From Photobacterium sp. CCB-ST2H9 (GTDB taxonomy: Bacteria > Pseudomonadota > Gammaproteobacteria > Enterobacterales > Vibrionaceae): DNA of 64,000 bases. Every line of letters starts with the position of its first letter. Position 1 is the first letter of the stretch. The translations under genes were made by a program, and so were the position numbers. The stretch spans positions 2,108,001 through 2,172,000 of the forward strand of contig NZ_CP100425.1 of the NCBI RefSeq assembly GCF_023151555.2. The letters run 5' to 3'. Shown in pieces: positions 26,141 to 36,479 of the stretch. Below the pieces are notes generated by a model. That model was not told the origin of the DNA. It saw only the letters and a program-made list of their open reading frames with translations, and made no database searches.

Positions 26141-27040
26141 ATGGAAGGAAACAAAGTCGCATTTATCGGTTTAGGCGTGATGGGCTACCCAATGGCCGGG
26201 CATTTGTCCCGCGCCGGTCATCAGGTCACTGTGTATAACCGCACAGGCGAAAAAGCTGAGCACTGGACCCGGACATACGCCGGACAATCGGCTCAGACAC
26301 CGAAGGAAGCAGCTCACAACAGCGATATGGTGTTTGTCTGTGTGGGGAATGATGACGATGTCCGGAGCGTTATCTATGGCGAGACCGGTGTACTCTCTTC
26401 AATGAAACCGGGCAGTATTTTAGTCGACCACACCACAACATCGGCTCATTTAGCCACTGAACTCGCCCGGGCCAGTAAAGAAAAAGGCGTCCATTTCATC
26501 GATGCACCGGTTTCCGGAGGTCAGGCGGGGGCTGAAAACGGCGCGCTCACGGTGATGTGCGGCGGTGAAGCCACGGTTTATGACCGGGTCGCTGAAGTGA
26601 TCCGTGCCTACGCAAAACATGCTGTGCTGCTGGGCGGTCACGGACAGGGTCAGCGGTGCAAGATGGTGAACCAAATCTGTATTGCCGGTGTGCTGCAAGG
26701 TCTGAGCGAAGCCCTGCTGCTGGCAGAAAAGTCCGATCTGGATATCACGCAGGTCACCAGTGCACTGACGCAGGGGGCTGCAGGCTCCTGGCAAATGGCA
26801 AACCGTGCCGTCACCATGGCAGCGGATTCCTTCGACTTTGGCTTTGCCATTGACTGGATGCGCAAAGATCTGCTGATTTGTCTGGAAGAAGCTGAGCGCA
26901 ACGGCCTGGCGCTGCCGATGACACAGGATGTGAATCAACGCTACCAGCAGCTGATCCAGCAGGGTCTGGGCCGCATGGATACCTCCGTCCTGATTCAGTC
27001 GTACAAAACCTCATCCGCCTCGGTTCATGAAGAAGGGTAA
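26141..27040 (+). CDS. NAD(P)-dependent beta-hydroxyacid dehydrogenase (3-HIBADH family)
   Basis: A 299-residue cytoplasmic enzyme of the 3-hydroxyisobutyrate/tartronate semialdehyde reductase family. The Rossmann motif GLGVMGYPMAGHL lies near residue 11. The substrate motif DAPVSGGQAGAENGALTVM lies near 121 and the catalytic lysine motif GQRCKMVNQI near 171. Relatives reduce malonic, tartronic or sulfolactaldehyde semialdehyde-type substrates; the substrate cannot be chosen from sequence. GGGAG lies upstream. The gene is three bases from the TSUP gene, an operon. Confidence 0.9.
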   Translation: MEGNKVAFIGLGVMGYPMAGHLSRAGHQVTVYNRTGEKAEHWTRTYAGQSAQTPKEAAHNSDMVFVCVGNDDDVRSVIYGETGVLSSMKPGSILVDHTTTSAHLATELARASKEKGVHFIDAPVSGGQAGAENGALTVMCGGEATVYDRVAEVIRAYAKHAVLLGGHGQGQRCKMVNQICIAGVLQGLSEALLLAEKSDLDITQVTSALTQGAAGSWQMANRAVTMAADSFDFGFAIDWMRKDLLICLEEAERNGLALPMTQDVNQRYQQLIQQGLGRMDTSVLIQSYKTSSASVHEEG

Positions 27041-27043
27041 CCA

Positions 27044-27826
27044 ATGGATCTATTCCTGAACGACTTCTCTTTGTGGATCATTGGTGCTTTAATGCTCGCC
27101 GCACTGGCCGCCGGATTTATCGACAGTGTTGCTGGCGGCGGCGGGTTGCTCCTTGTGCCTTCATTCATTCTTGCGGGTTTACCCCCGCAAGTCGCACTGG
27201 GCCAGGAGAAAATTGTCAGCACCTTAGGCACCATTGCAGCCATTCGTAACTTTGTGCAGAACCGGAAAGTCATCTGGACTGCAGTGGCAACCGGTATCCC
27301 AGCCGGACTCATCGGCGCTTATGTCGGCGCACAGGCCATTTTGTACTTTGACCCGGATACCATCGGCAAAATTATTCTCGCCATGTTGCCGGTTGGGGTT
27401 CTGCTGTCCTTTCTCCCAAAAAAAGAGACCGTCGATGCTTCACAGCCGGTTAACGCAACCGTATTGCTGCTCGGTGTTCCGATCGTCGTCTTTATCATTG
27501 GTTTTTATGATGGTTTCTTCGGACCCGGAACAGGCAGTTTTTTGATTCTGGCGCTGCATTACATGCTCAGATTTGATTTGGTCTCTGCCTCAGCGACCTC
27601 GAAGCTGTTTAACTTTTCATCCAATATCGGCGCACTAATCGCCTTCATGATTTCAGGCAATGTGCTGTACCTGCTGGCTGTCCCCTTAGTGCTGATGAAC
27701 CTGCTGGGTAATCATTTAGGCAGTGCATCCGCCATGAAATATGGTCCCGGGATGGTTCGCAAAACCTTGTCCCTGTCGCTCACGCTTTTGATGTGTTCTC
27801 TGGGATATAAGTTTCTGATGGCCTGA
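27044..27826 (+). CDS. TSUP-family permease (TauE/SafE)
   Basis: 260 residues with about eight membrane helices and both TSUP signatures: AGFIDSVAGGGGLLLVPSFILAG near residue 23 and GFYDGFFGPGTGSFL near 149. It is a paralogue of the TSUP permease at 19.3-20.1 kb but is not a close copy. The gene follows the dehydrogenase after three bases, so the two work together, with MocR control likely. TSUP members in such settings export sulfite or another small anion left after substrate breakdown, or import the substrate. Ends near a strong terminator. Confidence 0.9.
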   Translation: MDLFLNDFSLWIIGALMLAALAAGFIDSVAGGGGLLLVPSFILAGLPPQVALGQEKIVSTLGTIAAIRNFVQNRKVIWTAVATGIPAGLIGAYVGAQAILYFDPDTIGKIILAMLPVGVLLSFLPKKETVDASQPVNATVLLLGVPIVVFIIGFYDGFFGPGTGSFLILALHYMLRFDLVSASATSKLFNFSSNIGALIAFMISGNVLYLLAVPLVLMNLLGNHLGSASAMKYGPGMVRKTLSLSLTLLMCSLGYKFLMA

Positions 27827-27884
27827 TCCGCTGTCGGCACTGTCCCTCAAAATCATCTGTTCTGACCCCTGCTCTTTCAGGCAT

Positions 27885-27916
27885 AAAAAAACCAGCATGT
27901 TTCCATGCTGGTTTTC
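27885..27916. terminator. Bidirectional terminator between the TSUP and mukB genes
   Basis: ACCAGCATG (27891-27899) pairs with CATGCTGGT (27904-27912); an A run lies to the left and TTTTC to the right, so it can end both the TSUP transcript and the converging mukB transcript. Confidence 0.88.
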
Positions 27917-27937
27917 TCACTTGCCGATGAAACCTGA

Positions 27938-30900
27938 TCAGGCCGGATCCAGTTCCAGTTGCCGTCCGGTTTCCGCCTCAATGGTTTTCGGTTCCTGACC
28001 AAAACCACGCAGGCCGACGACATGGACGTGTTCACGATCTTTAAAGATCTTCCGCACCAGCTTGTAGGTCGTCCCCTTCTCCGGACTGATGTTTTCCGGT
28101 GCTGCAATTAGCAACTGCATGTCCAGACGTTCACACAGCTCGAACAGGGTGGCAATTGACTTGGCATCCAGACGCGCTGCCTCATCCAGGAACAGCAGAC
28201 GGCACGGGATGATATCTTTCCCGCGCAGACGGCGGGCTTCTTCTTCCCAGCTCTGCACAACCATCAGCAGAATCGCCTGGCCTGTACCAATCGCTTCACC
28301 GGTCGACAGTGCACCCGACTCGGCCTGCAGCCAGCCATCCGTACCCCGGTTAACCTCGATGCTCAGCTCAAGATAATTCCGGTAATCCAGCAGCTCTTCA
28401 CCCAAGGTCTGCGGCGAACGCTGACCCATATCAATATGCGGGTTCAGACGCTGGAACAGCTTGGCAATTGCTTCAGAGAACGTGAGTCGGTTATTTCCGA
28501 ACAGATCCTGATGCTGCTCCTGCTGCTCAGACAAACCCGCCAGCAATGCTTCGTGAGTTTCGCGGACATTGACGTTCAGACGCACGCCTTTCACCTGACC
28601 AAAGCTGATATTCTGCAGGCCCTGGTTCAGCATCTTGATCCGGTTCTGCTCACGCATGATGGTCTTGCGGATAATGTTCGCCACGCTGTCTGAACTGATC
28701 GCCAGACGTTTTTCACGGGCAGTCAGCTCTTCCGTCAGACGCGCCAGTTCCACTTCCATCTCTTCGATGGCTTCCACCGGATCATCGGTACGGATAATGT
28801 CGTGACGGATCCGCTCACGCAGGTGCTGATACACGGCAATATAGAAGAGGACCTTACGCTCCGGACGGGAAACATCTTCCGACTGACGCAGCGCATCGCG
28901 CAGGGTCTCATTATCCGAAACGGCCAGACGCAGTGCACCCAATGCTTTATCCGACAGCGAACGCAGCTCATCAGCACTCATGTACGCCATTTCACGGCGG
29001 TGCAGACGACGTTCGACATCGCTTTCACGTGCCAGACGCAGGACCGCACACCAGCCTGCTTTAGTGTTCACCACCAGCGTACGCAGGTCGGCATAGTCTT
29101 TCTCAACCTTCCGCAGACGCTTCACCAGCCCGCGCATTTCCAGTTCCAGCGAAGTGGTCGCTTTTTCCAGTTCACTGCGACGGTTGCGTGAACTGTGCAG
29201 GCGCTCATGCAGTTCGTCACGGCGCAGACGGGCGCGTTCTTCCGCTTCCACATCCGCACGGACACCCAGTTCCTGCAGTTCTCGTTCAAATTCCTGAACC
29301 GTCTCCAGCTTCGCCTGATGCGAACTCTTCAGCGAGGCCAGCAACTGGTTGTACTGGTTATTCTGCGTCTGCGACTGCTTCAGGTTTTCACGCTGACGCG
29401 TCCGTTCACGTTCTGCCGCTTCAAGTTTCGATTTGAGCTGTTCGTTCAGCTCAGAGCTCTTGCTCAGCAGCTCAACCGCGTCGGCATAGCCAAAGTGGTG
29501 ACGGCGCTCGACCAGATCCGACAGGGCAAAGATCTGACTCTTCAGCGTTTGCAGCGCCTGATCGGCTTCCTGGTATTCGCTCTGCATCGCATCGAAACGC
29601 TCCGGGTCAGCATCCAGTGCAGACACCAGACCTTCCAGTTCATCCAACGCTTTACCGTGACGCTCCAGATAATGACGTGCTTCGTCGATTTGAGACAGTT
29701 GCTGCTCAACCTCTTCCAGTCGTGCTGCCAGTGTGTCATCTTCCAGCATGCCCACGACAGGCTGCAATTTCGCCAGCAGAGACAGACCTTCACGCGCTGC
29801 CGTCAGTTGACTGCGCTGCTGTTGTTCGGTCGCTTCGGTATCACCCAGCTGACGCTGAATCTGATTCCGTTGCTCGCGGGCCACGCGAATAGCTTCTTCC
29901 GGATCCGCATCAAAAGCGACGGCCAGATGACTGGCAACAAAGGCATTAAAGCTCTGATACAAACGCTGCAGTTTCTGTGCATCAAAGGATGCCTTGGCGT
30001 GATCTTCAACAACCTGATCCCGTTCTTCACGCAGTATTTCCAGACGCTGTTCACGTGCCGCGCGGCCAAACAACGGGACTTTCGGGAAACGTGAATAACG
30101 TAACTGTTGTTCGTTCAGCTGAACACAAACGGCGCCTTCCAGCTCATCAACCACAAAGCTGCTGTCGTCAAACGAATCGGCATCCCCTTCGATGATATAA
30201 AGATCATCCGGGCAGTCATCCAGCTCCGCCAGTTTTTCACGCACCGCCTGCAGATCCTGAACAACGATCGCATGACGGGCCGGACCATACATGGCACTGA
30301 AATACGGCGCATCATCAATGGTAATGTCATCATAAATTTCAGACAGCAGAGTGCCGCCAAGCACTTCCGCAATCACACGCAGACGTGAGTCATCACTCCC
30401 GCCCGGCAGCGCCAGACGCTCAATTTCATGCTCAACGTCCTGCTTGCGGATCGCCAGTTTGTCACGGGTATGAATCGCTTCACGCTCGGCTTCCAGCGTC
30501 TGATGCATGGCTGTCATCACCGCCTGACTGTCATACAGATCCTGACCGGACTGCTCCGCCAGTTTTTCCAGCGCATCACTGGCTGCAATCCAGGCTGGCG
30601 CCTTGCCTTCCAGCTCTGTCATTTGCTGGGACAGCTGCTGCTCCTGACGGCGCAGTTCACTGCGTTTTTCCACCAGTTCAGACTGGTTTTGTTCCAGACT
30701 TTCCAGCGTGGCTTCGTGGCGGGCCTGTTCTTCTGCCAGTGCAAGTTCACTATCCAGTTCAACCGCAAAGCGTTTGGTATAGGTATCAGCCAGCTCCTGC
30801 GCCTGACGCTGGTGTCGCATATTGCGTTCCAGATCGCGGTATTGCGCACTCAGCTGCTCGCTGCGCTGGGCAATCATGCGCATCTCACGGCCGGTAGCCA

Positions 30901-32401
30901 GCAATTCACGGGCTTTCTGACCGGCTGAAGCGCGATCCACGGCACCGGCAATGGTGATCACCAGTTGCAGACCTTTCTCAAACTGCTGTGCCGCAGCCGC
31001 TGACATATCCAGTTTGTGTTTCAGCGCCAGCAGAGCGGTCGTTTTCCCCTCTTGCTGCTGCTTTAAATGGCTCAGCAGTTCATTGGCATTGTCTTTATCC
31101 AGCTCAGTATCGCCGGTAATCGCGCGGGCTTTCTCCAGTGCCTGAACCGCCTGCTGATATTGAAGTGCACGGGTTTGCTGCGTGTCCAGCGCCTGCTGGT
31201 AATCGGCCAGCTGAGACTTCAGGCTGTCCACTTCTTCTTCACTCAGCATGGCCTGTTCTTCGACCATCGCCAGCTGCTCTGCCGCTTCCTCGACAATCAT
31301 CACCTGCTCTTCCAGGCGTTCTGTCAGCTCGAGCAGATCGTCACGATAGCGCTCAATTTTTTCCTGCTGACGAACCGCCGTCTGAACCAGTTGCAGGTGG
31401 TCAGAAGCGGCCTGATGATCCTGCTCTAGTGCACTTTCGTTGTCTTTCAGCTCGTCCAGTTCCTGCGACATATTGCTGAACACCTGCTGCTGATCAATCA
31501 GCGTATTGCGAGAACCCAGCAGTTCGCCACGCAGGTTCAGCGTCTGCTCCAGTTTGGAGCGGCGCTCATTGGCATGACGCATATAGTCCGCAGCAACATA
31601 GTTGGTTGCTTCGGTGATTAGGTGCTTGAACAGATCGCGGTCATTCTGAGTGACTTTGATCGCTTCCAGTGTCATGCGGTTTTCACGCAGCGCCGCTTCC
31701 ATATCCTGGAATGCTTTTTTCACGCCGGAGTTATGCGGCAGCAGGTAGTCGCGCAGAGAACGGGTAATTGCACTGGAAATACCGCCGTACAGAGAGGCTT
31801 CAATCAGACGGTAGAATTTTGAGCGATCCGTGCTGTTGCGCAGTTTCTTCGGCAGCACACCAAACTCAAACATCTGAGTGTGATAGTCCGTAACTGAGCT
31901 GAAGGTTTTAAACTGCACGCCTTCATACTGAGAAACCGCGTCTTTCACTTCATTGAGCTGACGGATCCGCGCCTGATTCTCAGACAGGGTTTCCATCAGC
32001 ACATCCGTTGGTTTCACCGCTGCCGGCAGCCCCTGAATCAGGAAAGGTTTGATATCGACTTTCTTATCCCGGCCCGCGACCTGTTGCAGCTTCACTGCAA
32101 AAATCACGCGCTGGTTTTTCGAGTTCACCACATCCAGTGCTGAATAACAGGCGCCCGGCTTCAGCTTACCGTGCAGACCTTTGTCACGGGAGGCAGACGA
32201 ACTGCCCGCTTCTGTGGTATTCCGGAAATGCAGCAGGCTCTGATCCGGGATCAGAGACGTGATAAAAGCGGCCATGGTGGTGGACTTACCCGCACCGTTA
32301 CCGCCGGAAAGTGTGGTCACCAGTTGGTCAATATCAAAGGTACGGGCAAAGAAGCCGTTCCAGTTGACCATGGTCAGAGACTGATACTTACCGCGCTCCA
32401 T
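27938..32401 (-). CDS. mukB: Chromosome partition protein MukB
   Basis: A 1487-residue SMC-like ATPase, the expected length. The N-terminal head has Walker [15 protein letters not shown] near residue 34. Long coiled coils flank a central hinge near 650-780. The C-terminal head carries the signature [14 protein letters not shown] and Walker [12 protein letters not shown]. With MukE and MukF it forms a condensin that loads on DNA and helps segregate chromosomes. The mukE stop and the mukB ATG overlap by one base, so translation is coupled. Confidence 0.98.
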   Translation of the reverse strand: MERGKYQSLTMVNWNGFFARTFDIDQLVTTLSGGNGAGKSTTMAAFITSLIPDQSLLHFRNTTEAGSSSASRDKGLHGKLKPGACYSALDVVNSKNQRVIFAVKLQQVAGRDKKVDIKPFLIQGLPAAVKPTDVLMETLSENQARIRQLNEVKDAVSQYEGVQFKTFSSVTDYHTQMFEFGVLPKKLRNSTDRSKFYRLIEASLYGGISSAITRSLRDYLLPHNSGVKKAFQDMEAALRENRMTLEAIKVTQNDRDLFKHLITEATNYVAADYMRHANERRSKLEQTLNLRGELLGSRNTLIDQQQVFSNMSQELDELKDNESALEQDHQAASDHLQLVQTAVRQQEKIERYRDDLLELTERLEEQVMIVEEAAEQLAMVEEQAMLSEEEVDSLKSQLADYQQALDTQQTRALQYQQAVQALEKARAITGDTELDKDNANELLSHLKQQQEGKTTALLALKHKLDMSAAAAQQFEKGLQLVITIAGAVDRASAGQKARELLATGREMRMIAQRSEQLSAQYRDLERNMRHQRQAQELADTYTKRFAVELDSELALAEEQARHEATLESLEQNQSELVEKRSELRRQEQQLSQQMTELEGKAPAWIAASDALEKLAEQSGQDLYDSQAVMTAMHQTLEAEREAIHTRDKLAIRKQDVEHEIERLALPGGSDDSRLRVIAEVLGGTLLSEIYDDITIDDAPYFSAMYGPARHAIVVQDLQAVREKLAELDDCPDDLYIIEGDADSFDDSSFVVDELEGAVCVQLNEQQLRYSRFPKVPLFGRAAREQRLEILREERDQVVEDHAKASFDAQKLQRLYQSFNAFVASHLAVAFDADPEEAIRVAREQRNQIQRQLGDTEATEQQQRSQLTAAREGLSLLAKLQPVVGMLEDDTLAARLEEVEQQLSQIDEARHYLERHGKALDELEGLVSALDADPERFDAMQSEYQEADQALQTLKSQIFALSDLVERRHHFGYADAVELLSKSSELNEQLKSKLEAAERERTRQRENLKQSQTQNNQYNQLLASLKSSHQAKLETVQEFERELQELGVRADVEAEERARLRRDELHERLHSSRNRRSELEKATTSLELEMRGLVKRLRKVEKDYADLRTLVVNTKAGWCAVLRLARESDVERRLHRREMAYMSADELRSLSDKALGALRLAVSDNETLRDALRQSEDVSRPERKVLFYIAVYQHLRERIRHDIIRTDDPVEAIEEMEVELARLTEELTAREKRLAISSDSVANIIRKTIMREQNRIKMLNQGLQNISFGQVKGVRLNVNVRETHEALLAGLSEQQEQHQDLFGNNRLTFSEAIAKLFQRLNPHIDMGQRSPQTLGEELLDYRNYLELSIEVNRGTDGWLQAESGALSTGEAIGTGQAILLMVVQSWEEEARRLRGKDIIPCRLLFLDEAARLDAKSIATLFELCERLDMQLLIAAPENISPEKGTTYKLVRKIFKDREHVHVVGLRGFGQEPKTIEAETGRQLELDPA

Positions 32402-33129
32402 CAGGCTTGCTCCTCCTGCTCCGTTTGTTCTTCGCTTTCTGAATCCTCGCCCTGCATTTCATCAATCAGGCTGGATTGTGTTGGTGGCTGCTGATGCACC
32501 ACGGCTTCACCGTCGCGGATCAGGCGCAGCTGGGCTTCACGAATGTCTTCGCTGGTCCGCACATCCGCACCAAAGCGGAATACGGCTTCGCTAATCCGGA
32601 ATTTACCGGAATCACCCAGCATAATGACCATCCCCAGACGACGCATACGGCGCAGAGAGGTTTTGACTTTGTCGAACAGCTTTTCGCGATCCAGGTCTGA
32701 ACCCGTAGCACGGTTGGTCACCAGCTTCATCAGCTTCTTTTCGTCTGCCAGTGACAGAAGTTCATCAAAGAGTTCCTGATTGGTGAAGATGCCTTCATGC
32801 GCCAGTCGTTCCGGGCTCAGGTACAGGAAACACAGGACTTTGCCCACCAGCATATCCAGTTCAGACAAAACCGATCGGCTGATCAGAGATGTTGAGCGCG
32901 GACGCAGGTAAAAGAAACCTTCCGGTGCGCGCACCAGTTCCGCGTTATAGCGCTTGTAGAACAGCATCAGGTCCTGCTCGAATTCCAGCAGGAACGCATG
33001 GTTATCCAGATCTTCGCTGGAAACATGACGACCAGAGCGCAGGGCGTTATCCAGTGCCGGAAACAATGGGTTGGCGATGGCCTTTGCCAGATTCTCTGGC
33101 ATAAATTCTTCAATATTTGTCAATGACAT
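32401..33129 (-). CDS. mukE: Chromosome partition protein MukE
   Basis: A 242-residue winged-helix partner that links MukF to the MukB heads. It aligns along its length with E. coli MukE ([50 protein letters not shown]). The acidic Glu/Gln-rich tail is typical. The gene overlaps mukF by 20 bases and mukB by one. Confidence 0.97.
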   Translation of the reverse strand: MSLTNIEEFMPENLAKAIANPLFPALDNALRSGRHVSSEDLDNHAFLLEFEQDLMLFYKRYNAELVRAPEGFFYLRPRSTSLISRSVLSELDMLVGKVLCFLYLSPERLAHEGIFTNQELFDELLSLADEKKLMKLVTNRATGSDLDREKLFDKVKTSLRRMRRLGMVIMLGDSGKFRISEAVFRFGADVRTSEDIREAQLRLIRDGEAVVHQQPPTQSSLIDEMQGEDSESEEQTEQEEQA

Positions 33130-34438
33130 TGGCTTGTACCTTGGCTCCGTAGTCGTTGATCAGTTCCCAGTCAGGCTGGATGGCGGTGAAGTCAGACTCT
33201 GAATAGCCTAATCTCACGGCCTGATCGACAATAATACGAGCTAAATCAAAATGTTGAGCATGCGGATGCTGGGCCAGATACTCCCGGATCACAGAACCCA
33301 GATTGATCGCAGTTCCCTGTGATTTATGGATATCCAGCATGGCGGCAATTTTTTCGGAGAGCTGATCATTGACCTGACTCAGTTCTTCAAATTCCACCGA
33401 ATCAGGGACGATCCCGGTCACTTCGTCATCACGCAGGACCAGTTCCTCATCACGCATATCCAGCAGACGCTCGGCGTCCGCATAAGTCAGCTGCCAGGGC
33501 GCATCAAAAAATTCTGCGACAGACTGGCGCAGGCGCTGACTGAAGGCCCTGTTTTTATCCATATCGATAGCGGTACGGATGAACTTATGCACATGACGGT
33601 CATATCCGATCCACAGGTCTATCGCCTGCTGCCCCCAATTAATAATGCGGTCCAGCTTGGCTTGCAGGGAATACACCATGCCGTCGATATACGCCAGATC
33701 CAGCTCAGGTTCGGAAACGACCGCATCCTGAATGGCCAGAAGCTGAGTTTGCAGTTGGTCTCCCGCCGCCTGAAGGGTATCCTGAAGTTCACGCAGGGTG
33801 CTGGAGGTTTCATTCAGCAGGCTTTCACAGTTCGTAATCGCCGCGCGCCAGTCCTGGTTCAGCAGCTCAGCAATGTCTTGTTTGACCTGCTGCTGTTGCT
33901 CGTCCATGGTGCGCTGGTTGAGATCAATCCGATCGAAAATCTCAGCGACTGAATATTTCAGCACCGCATAAACGTTCAATTTCCAGTGCTTGTCATCGCC
34001 GCCTTCATGGGCCGCGACCGCTGCCTTGTTCAATTCATCGGCCACCATGGCAAGCTGAATCGACAGCTTCATCGATGAAAACTCACGATGGCGTGAGTAA
34101 TAATCGGCAATCCCCAGCGCCAGCGGACTGAGCCGGTAAATATTTGCACCTTCGGTCATTTCGCTGGTAAAACGGGAAATCAAACGCTGACGTACCAGCT
34201 CATTGATTGCATTGTTGGCACGAAACACCAGGGTGTCTTTCGACTGGTCAAACAGATCGCTCACAATTTTGAACGCATCAACCAGTTCACCTTCCCCCAG
34301 CTCTTCATCCAGGCGCTCGCCGCTCAATACAGCAACCGCCAGTAAAAATGCCAGCCTTTCCGTGGACAGGTTCAGGGCGAATTCATGCTGTTTCACCCAC
34401 GTCACCAGCTCAGGAACGGTCTGGGATTGGTCACTCAT
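33110..34438 (-). CDS. mukF: Chromosome partition protein MukF (kleisin)
   Basis: A 442-residue kleisin of the MukBEF condensin. The N-terminal winged-helix dimer region starts [26 protein letters not shown]. The middle is a coiled four-helix part, and the C-terminal winged helix ([21 protein letters not shown]) binds the MukB head. The length equals the family norm of about 440. It is first in the mukFEB order, 55 bases after cmoM. Confidence 0.97.
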   Translation of the reverse strand: MSDQSQTVPELVTWVKQHEFALNLSTERLAFLLAVAVLSGERLDEELGEGELVDAFKIVSDLFDQSKDTLVFRANNAINELVRQRLISRFTSEMTEGANIYRLSPLALGIADYYSRHREFSSMKLSIQLAMVADELNKAAVAAHEGGDDKHWKLNVYAVLKYSVAEIFDRIDLNQRTMDEQQQQVKQDIAELLNQDWRAAITNCESLLNETSSTLRELQDTLQAAGDQLQTQLLAIQDAVVSEPELDLAYIDGMVYSLQAKLDRIINWGQQAIDLWIGYDRHVHKFIRTAIDMDKNRAFSQRLRQSVAEFFDAPWQLTYADAERLLDMRDEELVLRDDEVTGIVPDSVEFEELSQVNDQLSEKIAAMLDIHKSQGTAINLGSVIREYLAQHPHAQHFDLARIIVDQAVRLGYSESDFTAIQPDWELINDYGAKVQANVIDKY

Positions 34439-34493
34439 CCGTTGTCCTTATTTGTTAGATTTATTGCATGCAACAGACAAAGAAGTCATTTGC

Positions 34494-35288
34494 TTACTGC
34501 AACGGCTTTTGGGCGTAAACGTGAATATAGCGCCCCAACGATAAATACGGTTCCTGACGGCAGATTTTCTGCTCCATCGCCAGCAATTGTTCCAGACTGA
34601 ATTCACCGACACGGCTGGTCCGCATATAGTCGTGAAAAGTCCGCACACCGGTTTTGCCTAAAATGTTAAAACCGCCTTCCGTGAGCCAGGCATACACCTC
34701 TTCAGGCTTCTGTGCCGATTGCGGCTGAAGCTTAAATCGTTTTCGGTGAGGCATGCCCTGTTCAACATGGGTCAGGTTGCCGCAAATCAGGTTCTTAAAC
34801 ATCAGGCCGTTATAGTTGTAAAACATCACGGAGATGATCCCGCCCGGTTTGACCTGATTCATCAGCGTTTCCAGCGCTGCGCGCGGGTCTGTCAGCCATT
34901 CCATCACGGCATGGAACAGAATCAAATCAACAGGCTCATCCAGATATTCATCGATCTGCTGTACCGGACAGTGAACCAGTCGATATTGCTCAAGCAAGCC
35001 ATTTTTAGCAATTTCCTCGCGGGCCAGTTTCAGCATTTCTCCAGAAAGATCACATAAAGTAATCCGGTGACCCAGTTTCGCAATCAACTGCGAGAGCTGC
35101 CCCATGCCACCACCGGCATCCAGGACGTGCAATGATGCGCCCTGACTGGCCGAAGCCACGTCAAGGGTATGTAAAATCTGCTCCAAATCTTGCCATACGA
35201 CAGTCTGACGGATCAGCCCTTTTGCTGTACCGTAGATGTTTTCTGAGAACTTTTGGGCTAAATCATCAAAATTTCGGTCTCTGATCAC
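34494..35288 (-). CDS. cmoM: tRNA 5-carboxymethoxyuridine methyltransferase CmoM
   Basis: A 264-residue SAM-dependent methyltransferase (formerly SmtA) that makes the methyl ester mcmo5U34 in tRNA. The SAM motif I is LHVLDAGGGMGQLSQLIAKLG near residue 54; later motifs include LILFHAVMEWLTDP and PGGIISVMFYN. The end YLSLGRYIHVYAQKP fits the family. It heads the cmoM-mukFEB unit as in E. coli and is divergent from elyC. Confidence 0.95.
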   Translation of the reverse strand: MIRDRNFDDLAQKFSENIYGTAKGLIRQTVVWQDLEQILHTLDVASASQGASLHVLDAGGGMGQLSQLIAKLGHRITLCDLSGEMLKLAREEIAKNGLLEQYRLVHCPVQQIDEYLDEPVDLILFHAVMEWLTDPRAALETLMNQVKPGGIISVMFYNYNGLMFKNLICGNLTHVEQGMPHRKRFKLQPQSAQKPEEVYAWLTEGGFNILGKTGVRTFHDYMRTSRVGEFSLEQLLAMEQKICRQEPYLSLGRYIHVYAQKPLQ

Positions 35289-35405
35289 GTCAGTTTTCGT
35301 TATGATAGCGTTCTTGTCAGACGCTTATTGTGTCACAAGCTTTAGAGGAATAAAGGCTTGGAGCACGTTTTCAAGCTCAATTGCTGAAATTTCGGACGAC
35401 CTGAT

Positions 35406-36218
35406 ATGTTTGAACTGAAAAAAATCTTGTCGGCTTTTCTGATGCCTCTGCCACTGCTGCTGATTATCGGTGTTACCGGTCTGATGGTACTTTGGTTTAC
35501 ACGCCGACAGAAACTGGCCTCCTGGCTGCTGAGCATCTCCCTGCTAGGTATTTTCCTGGTGGCATTCCAGCCTATCTCGACCCATCTGCTCAGACCGCTG
35601 GAGCGAGAATACAAAGGCTATATTCCATCCGGACAACCGGTTGATTACATCATGGTGCTGGGCAACAGTCATGTGGTCGACAAAGAGTTACCAATGACCT
35701 CGGAACTGTCCCGCGCTTCTCTGATGCGTCTGGCAGAAGCAATCCGCATTCACAACCTCTCTCCGGGCTCTAAAATTATCCTCTCCGGGTATGACGGCGG
35801 AACGGAGATCAGCCAGGCACGGATGATGGCGAAAGTCGCAACGGCCCTGGGCGTGAACAAACTGGACGTCCTGCTGCTTGAAACGGCCAAAGATACCTGG
35901 GAAGAAGCCTTCCAGGCCGCTTCGGTGGTCGGGAAACGAAGCCTGGTTCTGGTGACCTCTGCCAGTCACATGCCGCGCGCTATCACAGAATTTAAACTGG
36001 CAGGCCTGGACCCGATTCCGGCCCCGACCAATTTTCTGGCCAGCAATAAAATTCACCAGCCATGGCTGAAGTACGCGCCGAAAGCACAGTACCTCGAGCA
36101 GACCGAACGCTTCTGGCATGAAACCCTCGGCCAGTGGTGGCAAAAACTGCGTGACATGGCCGACAGCGCCGGTCCCGTGAATGTGGTTCAGCCTGTCTCT
36201 GAAGACACGACCGCCTGA
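35406..36218 (+). CDS. elyC: Envelope biogenesis factor ElyC (YcbC, DUF218)
   Basis: A 270-residue inner-membrane protein. Two hydrophobic segments lie near residues 10-30 and 37-55 and a DUF218 domain follows (VDYIMVLGNSHVVDKEL, KIILSGYDGGTEISQARMMAKVA, SLVLVTSASHMPRA). In E. coli, loss of ElyC harms peptidoglycan synthesis at low temperature, probably through lipid carrier or polymer balance. It sits next to cmoM as in E. coli. Confidence 0.93.
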   Translation: MFELKKILSAFLMPLPLLLIIGVTGLMVLWFTRRQKLASWLLSISLLGIFLVAFQPISTHLLRPLEREYKGYIPSGQPVDYIMVLGNSHVVDKELPMTSELSRASLMRLAEAIRIHNLSPGSKIILSGYDGGTEISQARMMAKVATALGVNKLDVLLLETAKDTWEEAFQAASVVGKRSLVLVTSASHMPRAITEFKLAGLDPIPAPTNFLASNKIHQPWLKYAPKAQYLEQTERFWHETLGQWWQKLRDMADSAGPVNVVQPVSEDTTA

Positions 36219-36479
36219 TCCCTTCAGCCCGACCAACTCACAGCCAGGTACTTCCTGGCTGCTCCTCCCCAAAAAAGCGCTTTTTTACTTCAACTTGAAC
36301 ATGAATGCATCCATATTCTGTTTGGTTTTAACATGTTCCATTTTTGAATAGTCAAAGTAATGAGCAGCCATTTCTTCTGCGTCGCTTAATCCCTATGATG
36401 CAGGAAAATTTTATACAGTTCTGCGCACTGCCCTGTGCGACTTTCCATACAGACTGAACCCCTTTAAGTAGAGAGAAAT
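36219..36479. other. Spacer before tcyP
   Basis: 261 bases, AT-rich, without a gene. It should hold the tcyP promoter; AGAGAGAAAT is the ribosome site next to its ATG. No clear dyad stands out. Confidence 0.4.

Noticed and set aside
29195..30094. 299-residue open frame antisense to mukB
   Set aside because: It lies wholly inside mukB, in a Leu/Gln/Arg-rich frame typical of coiled-coil antisense.
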